From Pagrus major (lineage: Eukaryota > Chordata > Actinopteri > Spariformes > Sparidae), in contig NC_133223.1 of the NCBI RefSeq assembly GCF_040436345.1, positions 7,296,847 through 7,360,846 on the forward strand: a DNA stretch of 64,000 bases. The letters are read 5' to 3'. The translations under genes were made by a program, and so were the position numbers. The notes under the pieces are model-generated. The model was not told where the DNA came from, made no database searches, and saw nothing but the letters and a program-made list of their open reading frames with translations. Positions 1-13,940 of this stretch are shown here, piece by piece; the stretch's first letter is position 1; the number at the start of each line of letters is the position of its first letter.

Positions 1-46
1 ATTAATGTAAATCTATGTAATGCCTTCACAAGTGATGCAAACAACA

Positions 47-48
<2 letters not shown>

Positions 49-99
<51 letters not shown>

Positions 100-187
100 T
101 GCGTGCATGCGTGTGCGTGCGTGCGTGTGCGTGTGTCTGTGTGTGTGTGTGTGCGTGCGTGCGTGTGTGTGTTGGTGTGTGTGTGTA
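49..187. repeat. (GT)n microsatellite, interrupted
   Basis: The stretch is almost pure GT dinucleotides broken by GC and AT steps (gtgc, catg). Open frames across it on both strands translate to Cys-Val or His-Thr runs and are not genes. Confidence 0.97.
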
Positions 188-2450
188 ATATCTTATTGTG
201 ACAAACTTGCATCCTGCTGTTCTCTCTGTTAGTCCATCAGTGTGTTTCCTTCCCAGCATGATGCATATGGTTATCATCCAGTTTGTCACCCAGAAATGTT
301 CTTGGACGCAGCTACTCCCAGATCTTCAGTAGCTCACACTGTCAGTACTTGCCAAGCTGGTGGTGTTCAATTTCTCTGCCAAATCATATCCTACAGCCAT
401 ACTGTATTAGGATGTGAAACAGTATATGTTATCAGTATATATTAACACCATTTACAGTTTCTGTTTTCAGTGCTGCCATGTTGTACTTCGCAGCTCAGTC
501 AATGCAATTAGCTGACTCAACCAGACAAATTCACTTGGGAAAGAACAATAATTACGTTAGAAGACAGCAACTAGGCTTGTTCTGGGTATTAGTGTGAGTT
601 TTAGTATTCATACAGGAATGCTAAGATCCTGTGGACATAAATAATCATCACACTATCCTCTACAAGACAGCGCTGTTAAAATCATCTGTTTACCACATCC
701 TTTCTGTTGCTTGATATAACACAGGTGACCCCCACAACAGCTGAAATTTGTCAGAGAATATATAAGCATGGAGGAAAGTGACTGTGTGACTGTGTTCATA
801 ATCTCAAGATTTAAAAAATACTTTTTTCATGAGCAAGACTAAAATCTGTTGTACCTGAATACTTTTAATACATATTAAACTCATAGCATTGCTTGAATCC
901 TGACAATAATGATATTTTCATTTACTGCTTATGGTCATGATTTCTATCATGGATGTGTTAGAGGCTTATCTGTGTATCCCAAAGACTGATTATTATAAGT
1001 AAAGTTTTTGTTATACTTCAAATGAGAATGGAAAAGTAGTGTACAACTCTTTGGAATGTATAATTCACTGCATATTCTTAGAGCACAATATGATGAGGCT
1101 CAAAAAATCACAATAAAAATGTATATCGTTGTCAGAAACATGTTGTTTGGTTGAAGAGGAGGATTCTATAAAGCAATCAAACAGGCCAATCAGCTGCACT
1201 CAGCAGCCAGTTGGATACAATTTGGTGTCACATCCTGGGACCTTTATATGTAGACAGGCTGCTGTGTTGGAGAAATTGTTAGATTTCACATTTTCAGAAA
1301 AGAAAAATCTGATGTTGGTATGTCAAACATATGTAAACATATTTTCTGTTTCAGTGCAGAGCCTTTTCAAATCTGTAGGTAGAGTATAGTAATAGCACAA
1401 GCTTAAGTATGCTAGCTCAGGACATCATTGTGAGGTGTTGGTAACCTACTTAAGTCTAAACACTTCTTCTATCTCTCTATGCTATTTTGCATCTTCTGGT
1501 ACTTTTAATCAAATAGTCAAACCAAATACAACACTAACTGCTGTCTGCTTGGTAATCTCAGTGCGTTGGCTCTGCATTCACAAGACTGCACTATATCTGA
1601 ATCAATCGTTTGAGTACAGATTATTTCATTTTAGGCCAATGCAAAAACATTCAGGCTGTCATAGATCTCTCTAGTTTTATGTTGATAAATGGCATTGGTA
1701 ATGCTCTGTGCTTCCTGTCTTTTGCTGCTCCTTTAGAAAGAAAGATACAATTAGATTTTTAGATTTGAGATGACCTTCAATTTGAAAACGTGTGTTTCAA
1801 CTAATTGCGTACCTCTCTCAGATTATTTTAATTATTTCCTTTTTTTGTATTCTAGGACAGATCTTTGGGCTAAAAGTTGAGTGTGTGAAAAATTCCAGTG
1901 TGATTATTGAAAAGTTTCACGAAACATCTGATTATTAAATTTGTATAAGTGTTAAAGCACCTTATATAAGCAGTATTTATTGTTTTTCAATTTACTCACA
2001 ATATGTTTAAATACTTACCCACTTCAAATATCATCATTAACGTGTGAGGCTGTGTCGAACAAGGCTGGGCTGCAAATGAAATGAATTCGACCCAAATAAT
2101 TCAGGCTTTCTTATTGTTTGTGTTTGTAGTGCTACTTTTCATCCAGAGGAGGGCAGCATGGCCCTCTGCCTGTGCTGTAAACAGAGCAGCCCATGTGGAT
2201 AACTGGAAATTTGCTTTGAACCAGGAAGACAGCCTCAAAGTAACTCTGTCAAGCTACAGTCACTGACAGTGAGACCATTTCCATGGTTTAGAATCTCGTT
2301 TCAATTTAAAAGCCAGATAGAAAAGAGTCCTCAGCAATCCATCCATCAACAATCTCCCTGCAGGAAAGCAATAGAGTCTATTCCCTAAAATGTCTAACTA
2401 TTCCTTTAAATTGCAATGAAATTGCATTTTGCAAGGCTGGAGAGAGCTGG
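188..2450. other. Intergenic DNA, no gene recognised
   Basis: This AT-rich stretch upstream of PARP4 has only short open frames (under 90 codons) without recognisable domains or consistent splice sites. I see no repeat family that I can name. It may hold distal regulatory DNA of PARP4 or the end of an unseen neighbour. Confidence 0.5.
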
Positions 2451-2453
2451 AGT

Positions 2454-2634
2454 CACGCCCTTTCGGTGGACCCCATGGGACCTTAGTTCAGAAAAATTTT
2501 GAATGGTAGTGAGAAAGAGACAAATAATTTGTTGATCCCGCTTGAATTGTGACATGAATCACACATGTGATGTTTGTCTTTTTAAAAAGTTTTTCTGAAA
2601 TAAGGTCCCATGAGGGAAACCGGAAGGGGCGTGG
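2454..2634. mobile_element. Small foldback element (MITE-like) near the PARP4 promoter
   Basis: The left arm begins CACGCCCTTTCGG and continues through CATGGGACCTTAGTTCAG. The reverse complement of the right arm reads CACGCCCCTTCCGG and then CATGGGACCTTATTTCAG. The arms match over about 50 bases and enclose a short loop. No ORF is present. The right arm carries a CCGGAAG (ETS-type) site at 2620-2626. The family is not identified. Confidence 0.75.
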
Positions 2635-2809
2635 TTTCTGAATGTTTACATTTATAGTATTTTCTTGCGGAAACAAATGAAACACTTCACAATTTATATG
2701 ATTAAATTCACGTGTAACATCACTTTAGATAGTAAAGTAAAGAGAAGGATTTTGATGTTATCACTTCTCTTAAACGCGTAAAACAAGCTTTATTTTGAAA
2801 AGGCACACA

Positions 2810-2816
2810 CCGGAAG
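2810..2816 (+). promoter_or_regulatory. Putative ETS-factor site in the PARP4 promoter/5' exon
   Basis: CCGGAAG lies about 130 bases before the end of the non-coding first exon. ETS/GABP sites are common near the start sites of housekeeping genes. No TATA box is evident close by. The transcription start itself cannot be read from the sequence, so this is a motif match only. Confidence 0.35.
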
Positions 2817-2819
2817 AAA

Positions 2820-2949
2820 AAGCTGTTCTGCTGCTAGCTTGATGCTAACCTGAAGAAGCTCCGACCTGTCTCATTACTTCACCGGACAAGAACTCACGTC
2901 AACCTCGAACTAACAGCCGCAGAAGCATCGCCTGGATGTTTACAGCAAG
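2820..2949 (+). other. parp4: PARP4 5' untranslated exon 1 (5' end uncertain)
   Basis: A strong donor (cagcaag|gtaaac) at 2949/2950 precedes the first coding exon, whose acceptor (ctgcag|gc) lies two bases before the ATG. A splice so close to the start codon implies an upstream non-coding exon, and this is the best candidate. The 5' boundary is a guess. It contains an out-of-frame ATG at 2936-2938 (see findings). Confidence 0.55.
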
Positions 2950-3453
2950 GTAAACCTCAGTTTACTCATTTAAAACAGATTGTCTCATTAAATAATTTGA
3001 CTTTTATTTGTAAAAAGCTACGTTACAGATAGCTAGGCCTGTCTTTACTGAAGAAATACAACGTCATGACGTTAAAGTTGACTGTATTGGACATTTTATG
3101 ACACTTGACCTGTATCTTGTTATTTAATTCGGACAGTTTTGTTTCCTTATTTCTTATAATTCGTATTCGTTGACTTAAATGGAAAATATTACACAGGTTC
3201 ACTGTTATGCAAGATAAAGCACTTTCTAGTGCAGGAACCAGCACCAGAAGTTGAACTTGTGGTGCTGTCACTCCTGTTGTGCAGCTTTTTTCAGCCGAGT
3301 TTGAGGATTTACTTCCGCATTTGCTTCCCAGCAATCCACCCTAGTTGTGTGTATGTGGGTGTGTCGGTCCGCACACTGCAGCAGTGTTACAGAAATATCA
3401 GTGGTGACAATGAAACTACACGAATGTCCTGCCTGTGTCCTCCCCCTGCAGGC

Positions 3454-4094
3454 ATGGCGGTGTTTGAGAGCTGCTCCGTGCTTCTGGAGCTGAAAAATGT
3501 GCCTTTCAAGCAGAAGAAGAAGTTGAAGTCAGCAATAACAGACAATGGAGGCAGCATTTGCTTTGTGGTCCATCAACAGGTCAGATGATGTCATAATTCT
3601 CCACTGTAGGTGGTGTCTCAGAAGCAGGTTGGGCTGGTGTCACCCTGTCTTTTATTAGAAATGTTTTATCTTTATGCAATATGATTAATGCAGATGCAGC
3701 TGGGGTGATTATGTACTATGTATTACTGTATATCCTGGTGGTACAACTGGCAAAGACACTATGGCAGCAGTGCGGGCTCCTAACCTCTTGCCTGCTTCCA
3801 TGGCACTTCTGCCTGTCTGATCATGCCTACATTTCCCACAGTGCTCTCTGATAGTGACCAGTGATGTCTCCGACCTGAGCGCCAACAGGCTGCGTAGCAT
3901 CCAAAAATACCAAACGCCCGTGGTCGGAGTGGATTATGTGTACAGCTGTCTGGAGAGAGGAGATCTTCTGCCTGTGGATGGATACAAGCTGGATGTGCCC
4001 TCTCCCTCTGCTTCTTCACATCCTCTTCCTGTCTTCTCATGGAAGCACCAGGATACAAGTCCACTCTCACATCAAGGTCCACCCTCACATCAAG
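3454..4094 (+). other. parp4: PARP4 BRCT domain (exons 2-3)
   Basis: Residues 1 to about 95 form a single BRCT domain, which binds phosphoproteins or DNA ends in many repair factors. Visible hallmarks are the basic helix [10 protein letters not shown], the NGG turn, the strand [11 protein letters not shown], and the final helix [14 protein letters not shown]. Most BRCT domains have Trp where DYVYSC has its second Tyr. The intron inside the domain falls after Gln-42. Residues after 100 are Ser/Pro/His-rich linker. Confidence 0.85.
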
Positions 4095-7000
4095 GTATTA
4101 CCCTTTAATTAGACAAAAGAAATGCTGTTCTCACTTTTTTATTTAATGTGGATATGACTCATGAAGTTTTAACTTCATAAGTACCTTCATCAACTCACCT
4201 TCTTCAGGTCCACATGAAGTAAAAACGGAACATGTATGTGTAATCTGCTGCATGTAGAATGCTGCAGAATGGGGAAATGATTCAAGTTGGGAATAAGGTT
4301 AGGATGGAAATGAAAATTCTATCTATAAACATAGGCGAGCAAACATTTTCACACTTCATCATAGTGTATTGGTACATGAATTTTTTATAATGCCCATTAC
4401 AAACACACAGCATAAGCCTCAGTTGAAAATTACAATTACTGGTGACAAAAATGTCTTAAGTCATTTTAATAAAATTATATATTTTTTATTTTTGCCTCTG
4501 CTAGTGGCAGAAAGTGTGGGATTGAATGTGATGTGACCCACTTCTCATTAAAAGGTGCAATGAGTAAAAATTTTAGTTGAAAACATAATAAAAACACATT
4601 TTTAAAAGAACGTGGAGAAATCACAGCTTTGACATTATGATGTGTATGTATTGTGTTGCAGAGATATCTGCTGTAGTTATACTCCTAACCAGTTAGCCCT
4701 ACCCTGTCCCAGTCAAGCCCCCAGGAAGAGCACCAGGCTTTGAAGCCAATTTGACATAGTGGCAAAACTGTGTAAATACAATGTCACGTGATGCACTGGA
4801 GCATGAAAAGACTTTTTCCCCAGAAGCTTACATTGTGAAAGAAGTGGCTGTAAAATGGTGGATATTTTTTGAGAGTGCCACGACCTCGTTTCACTGTCAT
4901 AATTTAATCCTTTCAGTCAGATAACATTTGGAAAGTCTAGAAGAGCCGTATGATTAAATCATTATATCATTTCCACTAAACCTGAAGTTAGCAGGTGGAC
5001 TGCTCTAGTGATCATGCTAAATGGGCCCCACAACATGGAAGACTCTCATAGAAATAAACAAGGCTCCACCTCCGACGCTGTATCCAGATTTTCTTTGTTA
5101 GGTACATGGTCCCAGTCCAAAGCTCCTGGCTAGCGGTGTAAAACACCAACACTCCCCTGGTGCATCGAGCTCCAAGTCTGGACCACTAGATGCACAGGTG
5201 ACAAGGCTAACAAGGAATGGCAGATCTAGTTAGCAGCAGTAAGAGGTTAGTCTGGTGATCTGCTGCCCCGTGTTTCTATTATGAATTCTAATGGTGGAGA
5301 ATTTTTACATATTGCACCTTTTATTGGCAGAAAATGCTTACAGAGTTTTGGTAATAAAGTGTTTAACAGTTCTTGTTTGTTTCGTGCACATGGAAGAAGA
5401 GTTGGCTCGTTAGCAATTGGTAGCAATAGTTGCTATAGTTAAAACAGGCACGGACCAGGGCTATAAAAATCTGAATTAGATTGGCTCCTGCACATGACCT
5501 CCTGGAGCCATGTCTGAATATCTTCCACATCATGTAATTGATGAGGGATATCAAAATGCTGTGCACAAACAACACAAACAATAAATCAGCAGAAGAGTTG
5601 GAGATTCTTACTTTAAAGTACGTTGTAGCTTTAGTGATCCCTGTTCGATTCTGAATTGTAACTGCAGCAGTAAACTGAAGGATCATGATGGTGAAGGCCA
5701 CTGCACACCTAACCCTGATCATTGTAAAGGCACTTTGTTTGTGTTTATGTATCAAACTGTGACATTAAATCATGGATTGTGGGTTTGTACATTGGACTCC
5801 TCCCAGTTCCAGCACAGTGACTCATGATTCCACTCAGTCGTTGCCTTTATTTGCACAGAAACAGATCATGTGTTCTTGTCTTGTAATCACTCAGTCACTC
5901 AGTCAGTTCAATGGTTCTGTCCTCCCTCTTCTGTTTCTGCATTGACGAATGGACACTATGGTTAAATCACAGTTTAGACTCACTCAGCTGGTTTAACTAT
6001 GTAGTCTCGGTCTGATAAAGGCTGTGTTTGCTCATCAGGTGTGTGCATTACTGGACTTTGTGTTACATTCACATGTGTATATATTGGATTCTATCTGTCA
6101 CCTTGCCTATGTGTACCCAGGTTTAAATGCATACCAGTTCTTATGCATGCATTGCAGAACATGTGACATGAAGGTGTGTCATTCATGTGAATGTATTATG
6201 TCTTGTGCACTGTAGTGTCCAAAGTACCAACAAGCAAAGCAGCCACTGAGCCGCCCAAAAGCCCCGTCAATCCTGAGACTCAGAGGACAGAGACTCCGCA
6301 GAGCAGCAAAAATGTCCTGGGGAAGTTCAGGTGTGAACATTGACCGTCCTCATGTTAGCCTTGACACTCGCAGTAGTGTTATATTCACACTGAGGGGTTA
6401 ATGATGAGAGATAATGACTTAAAATAAAATCTTACTGTACAGATGGTTTAAAGTTCAGTCATTTTGAAAACATTTATATGGCATCGTAAATAGGCTGTGA
6501 CTGTTTTCCTAGCTACAATAAACAGGTGAGGCCTTCATCAAACTGATTGGCAGCCTTTTCATGTTTGTCACACTAACAAAAGTGTTTCTGATAGTGGGTA
6601 TTTTATTTTATTTTATTAGCACCAGCTAATCATGCATAATTACAACTAAATGAAACAAATGACATTAGCCTACCTTTGTGTCTGATTGTATGTCTGACTT
6701 CTGTGTTTTTAATTATATTAAATGTACAGTGTCTTGTGTTAGTTCAGCTGTTTCTTTCCCAACACCTGCATTAAACTGCCAGCAGATGGCACTATTATCT
6801 TTATAGATACACTCATGCCAAGATCCTGAGTAATATGATTTTATGAAGCCTTTGACTGCGTAACAGATAACATGTTATAGCCTACATAACTAGTAAGATG
6901 TCTCATTTAAACTACCGGCCTAAAATGTCTCCCCATCCATCCATCAAAAAGTGAAAAAGCTGTAGTCACACATTTACTGTGTGTGTCCTGCATTCACAGC

Positions 7001-10000
7001 GCCTCAGTAATACAAAACCAACTCCTTTAGTCCTTCGGTCCTTCAGTTAAAGGTTAGCCGCTGTCATGCATTAAAAGGCAGAGCATGCAGTGCATCCTTA
7101 GGGTCCAACCCTCCATAACAACATTTTTTATTACAAAATTGCCTAATTTTCTTCCCCCACTTCATCCGAAGATTCTGTCCCTACACACCTCAGTAGAATA
7201 ACCGCTGCTCACACACCTCTGTCACATGGTAGAATCAACTGGAAACTAAGGCAGCATTTAGCTCATTAACATTTCTGTAGAAAAATAATTCCCAAATAAA
7301 TTCTATAAAATGTCACTGATATTTGTATTTTGTTCATTGGTAAATTTCACAGGATTTATACTGAAACTGATTTGAACCTTCCAACGTATCCGGATAATTT
7401 TCAAGTGGCCAAGTATTCAATCTTTGAAAAGGTAAAGCTGCAATTTATTCTTAGCTTACTACGACTGCTATCACAGTAGTACAAAAGTTACTATTGCTAC
7501 TAATGATACAAATTTCTCTCAAGATAAAGAGCAACACTTGGTGTGTGCTGGAGCTGCAGAGTGTCAAAGGGGAGATGGGATTGCAGTACCGTGTGGTCCG
7601 GTACTGGAAGGATGATATATTATCCAAGGTATGAAGTTTCTTGTGTATTGCTGCTTGTTCTGCATGTCAGCTCACAGCTGACTTTATCTGCTTCTTTGCA
7701 ATTTGGCAGTTTGATCATTTTTGCAAGCTTGATATTGACAACAAACAAAAAGTCATTTCAGTCACCGCTGTTAATAATGCTATAGACTGTATGCGTATAT
7801 CTGTCATATCACTGTTCTAGCTTCCTGCCTGCTCCTCCTCTGTGTTTGTGCTCTTTACTTGCTTTTGTTGTAATAATTGTCTGTTTCCCTTTATGTCTAA
7901 GTTTTTGAGGTTTTTGTGTTTTTAAGTGATAGACCAGTAATTTCACTGATGATTCTGCCTTTCTGTTATTATTCTTATGTTGCTTTAGATTAGAAGGCTC
8001 ATTGCCCGGCCGTTAATTGATCTACTCTTCTGATCAGTTTCCAATATTTACTTGCTTATGTCTTTAAACATGCTGTCTTTATACTATGCTGTAGAAAAAA
8101 ACTGAAGTTAAAAGGTATTTGCAGTTGTGTTAAACCAGTTTGCAAAGTGTAATTTTCAATTTGTGAGCTAGAATGTCCTCCTCATCAGTTATAAAAAGCC
8201 TCTGAGACAACACTTAGACAATAATAGGACAGTAAACTGTTCAGTGAAACCAGAACCCCCCACGTTCTGTGAGAGTCAGCAGTTTTAGCTCCATCACAGT
8301 AACAGCTAATACAATTTGACGTGAGAGGAAGAACTGTCATAAAAACATATCACTGTGTTTGTGCTAACAGAAGGCGGTGGTGAGGGATATGCTGGTGTTT
8401 CTGTCCACATCAGAGGAAGCTGTGGAGGTCTACAAGGAACTCAGAGACACCCTGCAGGCTTCTGGTCTGCAGCTGAGGAGCAACATCCCTCCTCAGGCCA
8501 GGCACCTGGGCTCTGCCCCCCTCCAGCAGGTCCGACACACTCACTGCACATTACACTCGAAACATTTTACCAACAATCTTATCCAAAGCAAGAAAAATCC
8601 AGCTGCAGGCAATTTTGAGAAGGATCTGTGTTTTTCAGAACACAGATCCTTGATTTGTTGCAAGGCATTGTGGACTTGCAAAGTTTAATTGTCCCATTAA
8701 ATGTTGAAGTAACTGCATTTTTGTTACATCTGAACATGCAGAACCAGCATGTGGTAAACTTAATTTCTAGCAACCCTGTGGTTTTTCAAAATGTTTTTTT
8801 TTATTTTAGTCACAATAACTGCCCAGTCAATGAATTTACTAACTTTTTCCCTCAATATGACACGATAACACAGTATATTTAAGGTTAATAATGATACATT
8901 ATACAGGGCAGCCCAAAGTGACCCCCACAGGCCAAATTAGGGCTGCCATAACATTCAGTTTGGTTATTGTGAAGGAAAACAACAACAACAACAAACAACA
9001 AGTGGACAGAGTGTCAGGAGTGCAGGGAGTCTGTCAGTTAAGGGAACCTCAGATCCTAGTATCATTTTGGCATCATAACAATACAATAAAATAGGTGTTT
9101 GAATTTGGCCTATGACCCACCATTAAGTGTCAGTTTGTCCCTCCAAAGGGAAACTTGCTGCTGGACATTTGTGTAGCTTAACCTAGTGAGCTGATCATTT
9201 TGTTAACATGTGACTTGTTTGACTGACAGCTGCTGCTGGAGGAGAGGCTGAACACAGGAAGCGTATCACAGGAAGTCGGCACATTTGTGGAGCTGCTGTG
9301 GACTGAGGCCCTTGGCTGCCTGAGCAACATCCTTAGAGTTTCAGTCGACAAGCTCAGCCTAAATGATGTGAGGATTTCTTTGTCTGTTGACAAACTTCTG
9401 AAAACATGAGATTAATCAATCTGTTGTTTGTTTCACCATCCTGGAAAGACATTTTAATCATGAATTACACTTTCTCTCAATGCTGTGTGTGTGTGTGTGT
9501 GTGTGTGTAGTTGAGCAGGGTGGAGGGCTTGTTGCTTCAGGCTCAGAGGAAGCTGAAGGAGGCGAATCATACTGAGGTGGTGTTTCTCCTGGATGAGGTT
9601 CACACCCTGCTGCCACTCAAAACACGCTCACCTCCAAATGCCAAGTTCATTTCCCAGTTACTGGACCTCTGTCAGGTAACACAGAACACACACATGCACA
9701 ACCACATGGATATGAGCACATGCTCAAAGACACACTTGCTACACACTAGATATATGCGTGTTTTGGGTAGCGTGTCACACAATGCAATCCACAAAGGAAA
9801 TCAAGAATCAATCACAGCTTTAAAAGATTAAACCGAACTGAGGATGGCAGTGGAAAATCCATGTTAACACGCCAGAATAACTAATAATGAAATAACATCC
9901 TTGAACAAACATTCTGATGTCTTTGGAGCTCTCTCCCTCCAGACATTCGCACTTCCGGCACTGTCTCCACCTTTAAATCCCAACTGAAAACGCACTTATT

Positions 10001-10214
10001 CTGAGTGGCAGACTCTGTCTCACACTAACTATGCAATCACATTCTTGCCTATTTTCTGTATTATTGCACTATGTAATTGCATTCATATTTATTTGTTTAT
10101 CTTTGCAAAATTGCACTAACTTCCACACCAATGTTACCTGATTATATTGTTTGATGTACTGTTGTTATGTTATGTGTGTATTGTAAGGTGTCCTTGAGTG
10201 CTTTGAAAGGCGCC

Positions 10215-10246
<32 letters not shown>

Positions 10247-13200
10247 TCTGATATTAAATTGGCTGTGTCACTGAAAAGTTGCAGTTTGATTGACATGCAT
10301 GGGCGCACATGAACTGTATATAATATATATAATTTCCTTTTAGTACAACTAAAAGGAAAAATAAATGCACCTGAGCACACACTAAAGGTTGGCAGTTGGA
10401 TAAGATTGAAATCTGATATTGTCACACGACCACACTGTTAGTGCTGACTGTTTTCTTTTCGGTGAAATAAGCATTTAGTTCTTCAGCATTTGAAGTTTTT
10501 TCAACAGAGAATCTTTAGGCAGATATGTTTTTGTCTTCTCTACATTTGTTATATGTTAGTTTAAACTACTGTTATTGCAAATAAAATGAATCTTATTGTG
10601 TTTTAAACAATTCTAGTGTTTAACACAGTAGTTTAACACTTGAGCTCTTGATCACAAAGTCTTGATTGTTTTAGCCCCCACATACACTCTGAAATACATT
10701 TCACTAACTGACATCTATAATCTCAAGTCAGCACTCTCCCTTTGCATATCGAGGCTAACATGAACACAATTTTTTCTTGTTGTCAAGTTAATCAGAGACG
10801 TTCTGAACGTGAGTGAGATGACTCTGAGAAGCCCCGTGCCTTCCTGTCTGGGGAAGTACCGCGCTCTGAGGTGCAGCATTGAGACTGTTCCCCGCAGCAG
10901 CTCCGAGTTTCAGGCTGTGACCGCTCTGCTGCAGGACAGGTAGTTCAACATCCGCAATGCTTGTATGCCTGATGATCTGGAGGGAAGCAGAACCCATTAA
11001 TAATGCCTCTAAACCCCAAAGGACACACACCTGTTCACAAAACCTGCTACAGATATAAATGTGTTCTTATTTATTTATTTATTTATTGTCACAAATCTAC
11101 CAGAAAATACCAGGGTCATCACATAATCTAATTCAGAGTCTCATTGTGCTGATTCAGAGAATCCCCCCTTTTATTGCTTATATCCCTGATATATTAAAAC
11201 ATTTTAAGTAATATTTCATCACTTCATCATTACTAGTATCATCAAAAATGCTACAGACGATACACAGAAATGACCAATAACTGATATGTGGAACTGTTAT
11301 ACAAGTGTCAAAATCTAGAATAAACAGTGAGGGAACGTGAAAGTACAATCTAGTCAAGTACTGTACTGTATTGTACTTAATTACAATTTTGAGGTGCCTT
11401 TACTTTACTTTTTTTTTTTCATTTTACGCCACTACATTTATTTCTAACTTATATAACTAGTTCCTTTGCGGATTCAGGTTTTTAATATAACATAACATTC
11501 AACTATTAAACTGTTGTATAATTATAATTAAGGAGTGGTGACTGACTACAGACAGTAGTGCATTTTTAAATTGATTTATTTTATTGGCAGTCAGATAAAA
11601 AGAACAACAAAAAAAAAAAAAAACACATATTCCAATAATTCCAATAATCAGCCGGGCGAATAATCAGTAAATCCCTGAAAAGAATAAATCAACATTGAAG
11701 TTTATTCAGTTTGAAGAACTCTGACAGAGTATTTTGTGTGTGTTTTAAACCTCACCTCCCATGTTTCCATGCTTTGCAGCAAGGTGCAGATCCAACAGGT
11801 TCTGCGTGTCAGCAGAGGCGTGGAGCTCCAGACATTTAAGAGTGATCTCGGGAACACTAAGCAGCTCCTCCATTCCTCCAGCCCCAGCAACTTTGTAGGA
11901 CTCCTCTCTCGGTGAGATCACACTCAAAACTCTGTCTGCAGTAAGGGAATGCACCACCAGAGGAACATTATATATTGGTTTGTAGCAGTAAATTCAAATT
12001 TCGAGCAGTATCTCTCTATTAATACATCCTCTGCTATTTGGATCAGAGGTTGTATAAATGTACTGTTTGTAGTGACAGTTGTATACAGCAGCTCACTCCT
12101 TAACATACACACAATTTAAACAAGTTAATCAATAATCTGCAGTCATCCTTGTCTTCTTTCTATTATATTCTATTATAATAATGTGATAACATTACTTTAA
12201 AATATGATCTTGCAGACAGCCAGGTGCAGTATAGTGCAGGTCTATATTTTCAACTAAACAATTCAAAAATCTGTTTTAGACTTTTGTTTTGTAACTCAGT
12301 ATTTTCACTCTCTTCAGTGGTCTGCTGCTGCCTCGTGTTGGAGTGGAGCATCATGGGATAGACAGAACAGACGTTGGTAATCTGGGCAGTGGAATCTACT
12401 TTGGTGATACTGTTGGGTATGGAGAAAACAGATGATGCTACACCAGTGAGCCAGTAGACATTTCTTTCATCCAGATGTCATCTTTAGTAAACGTGACTTT
12501 TGTTCTCCATGTTCTCCATCAACAGCACCAGTTTGAAATACTCTAAGCCCAGTGTGACAGACGGCTCTCGGCTGCTGTTGGTGTGTGATGTGGCGTTGGG
12601 ACATTGCCGGGACGTCCGCAAGAGAGATCCAACACTGACACAGGCTCCTGAGGGACACCACAGCATGCACGGGGTCCGCCGCACCCCAAACACTCACTCT
12701 GAGTTCGAGGTAGGTGTGTTTGTGTGTGAATACACATAGACAGACAGATATAGTGCAAATGCACATACCTCAAAATTAAGTCTCTATTCTGATTTCCTTA
12801 CATGGGACACAGATAAAAATCCATTTGATTGGTTAACATGATCACAATGAACAAGGGATGAGTTTACTTATTAGTTGCCATATCTATATTTACAAAAGAC
12901 TGAAAACAAAACACACATAGTCACACTTATATTATGGAGGTATTCTATCAAACGTGTTTTGATTATATTTGATTTAACATCACTCAGCCCTAATATTTCT
13001 ACATATCTGTGTCCATGTCCACACTAATATGTATATTGTATATTATATGTCTATTATGCCAGGATGATGAGTACGTGGTGTACAGTCCTGATCAGGTGAA
13101 ACTCAAGTATGTGGTTCAGTTCAGCACTGAGGGAGACCAGCCGAAGGAGTTTAGTCCTGACATCATCACCTCAGCGGAGCCGTGTCTGCCCTCTTCTGGC

Positions 13201-13940
13201 CAAGGTGAGTACTTCAACTTATAGTGGTGTGAGCTGTGGTATTGCCTCTGCTCAAAAGGTAGAAAAAATACATCTACCAGAATGCACTGCAGTCTAATAA
13301 ACACTCCCGCTGATGGATGACGTACTGCAAGTTGGGCGGTGCTTGGTTTTGACTTGGAGTCCATTTTGAAACAGGAAACAGTAAAGTGGCTCAGCTAGTA
13401 CCAAACAATATCATATTACAGCTAAACAGTAACTTAAATGTGTTTCTGAAAACATTTTAAATGAGAAATAGACACTGAACAGGATCATGGTTCATATTTG
13501 ATCAGCGCTGCCTTGTTTTACAGTTTGATCTGAGACTTTTCAGTCTGTGTTCTCACAATTGAGGAACTATATGACCGTTCTCGGTCTTTCTATATTGCAG
13601 CTAAATAGTATGCTAAAATATGAGAATATTTGAAGTGAGAAATAGACAGAGTAGTAACAGACTTTTGGTTTATAGCTTATCAGCACTGCCTAGTTCAGAC
13701 AGTTGGATCAGAATGTAGTGAGACGCCCCTCAGTCGAGCCGACATAGAGAGTAGCTGTACATTTTACACATGTTGTAAATTATGTAAACCAGAGAAGCTT
13801 TATTTATTCCATATAGAATCTACTATATACTGTATAAAGCCTGAAAGATAAAGAATAAATATACTTTCTACATTATTTTTAAAGTGTGTGTTATGTTTTA
13901 TCAGTCAGAATTACTTCAGTAACACACACTCTTTGGCTTT

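Noticed and set aside
20-289. Open frames on both strands across the first microsatellite
   Set aside because: They translate to Cys-Val and His-Thr dipeptide runs from (GT)n; no gene.
1129-1674. Two + strand frames of 79-86 codons
   Set aside because: No recognisable domain, no splice structure, and AT-rich composition like the surroundings.
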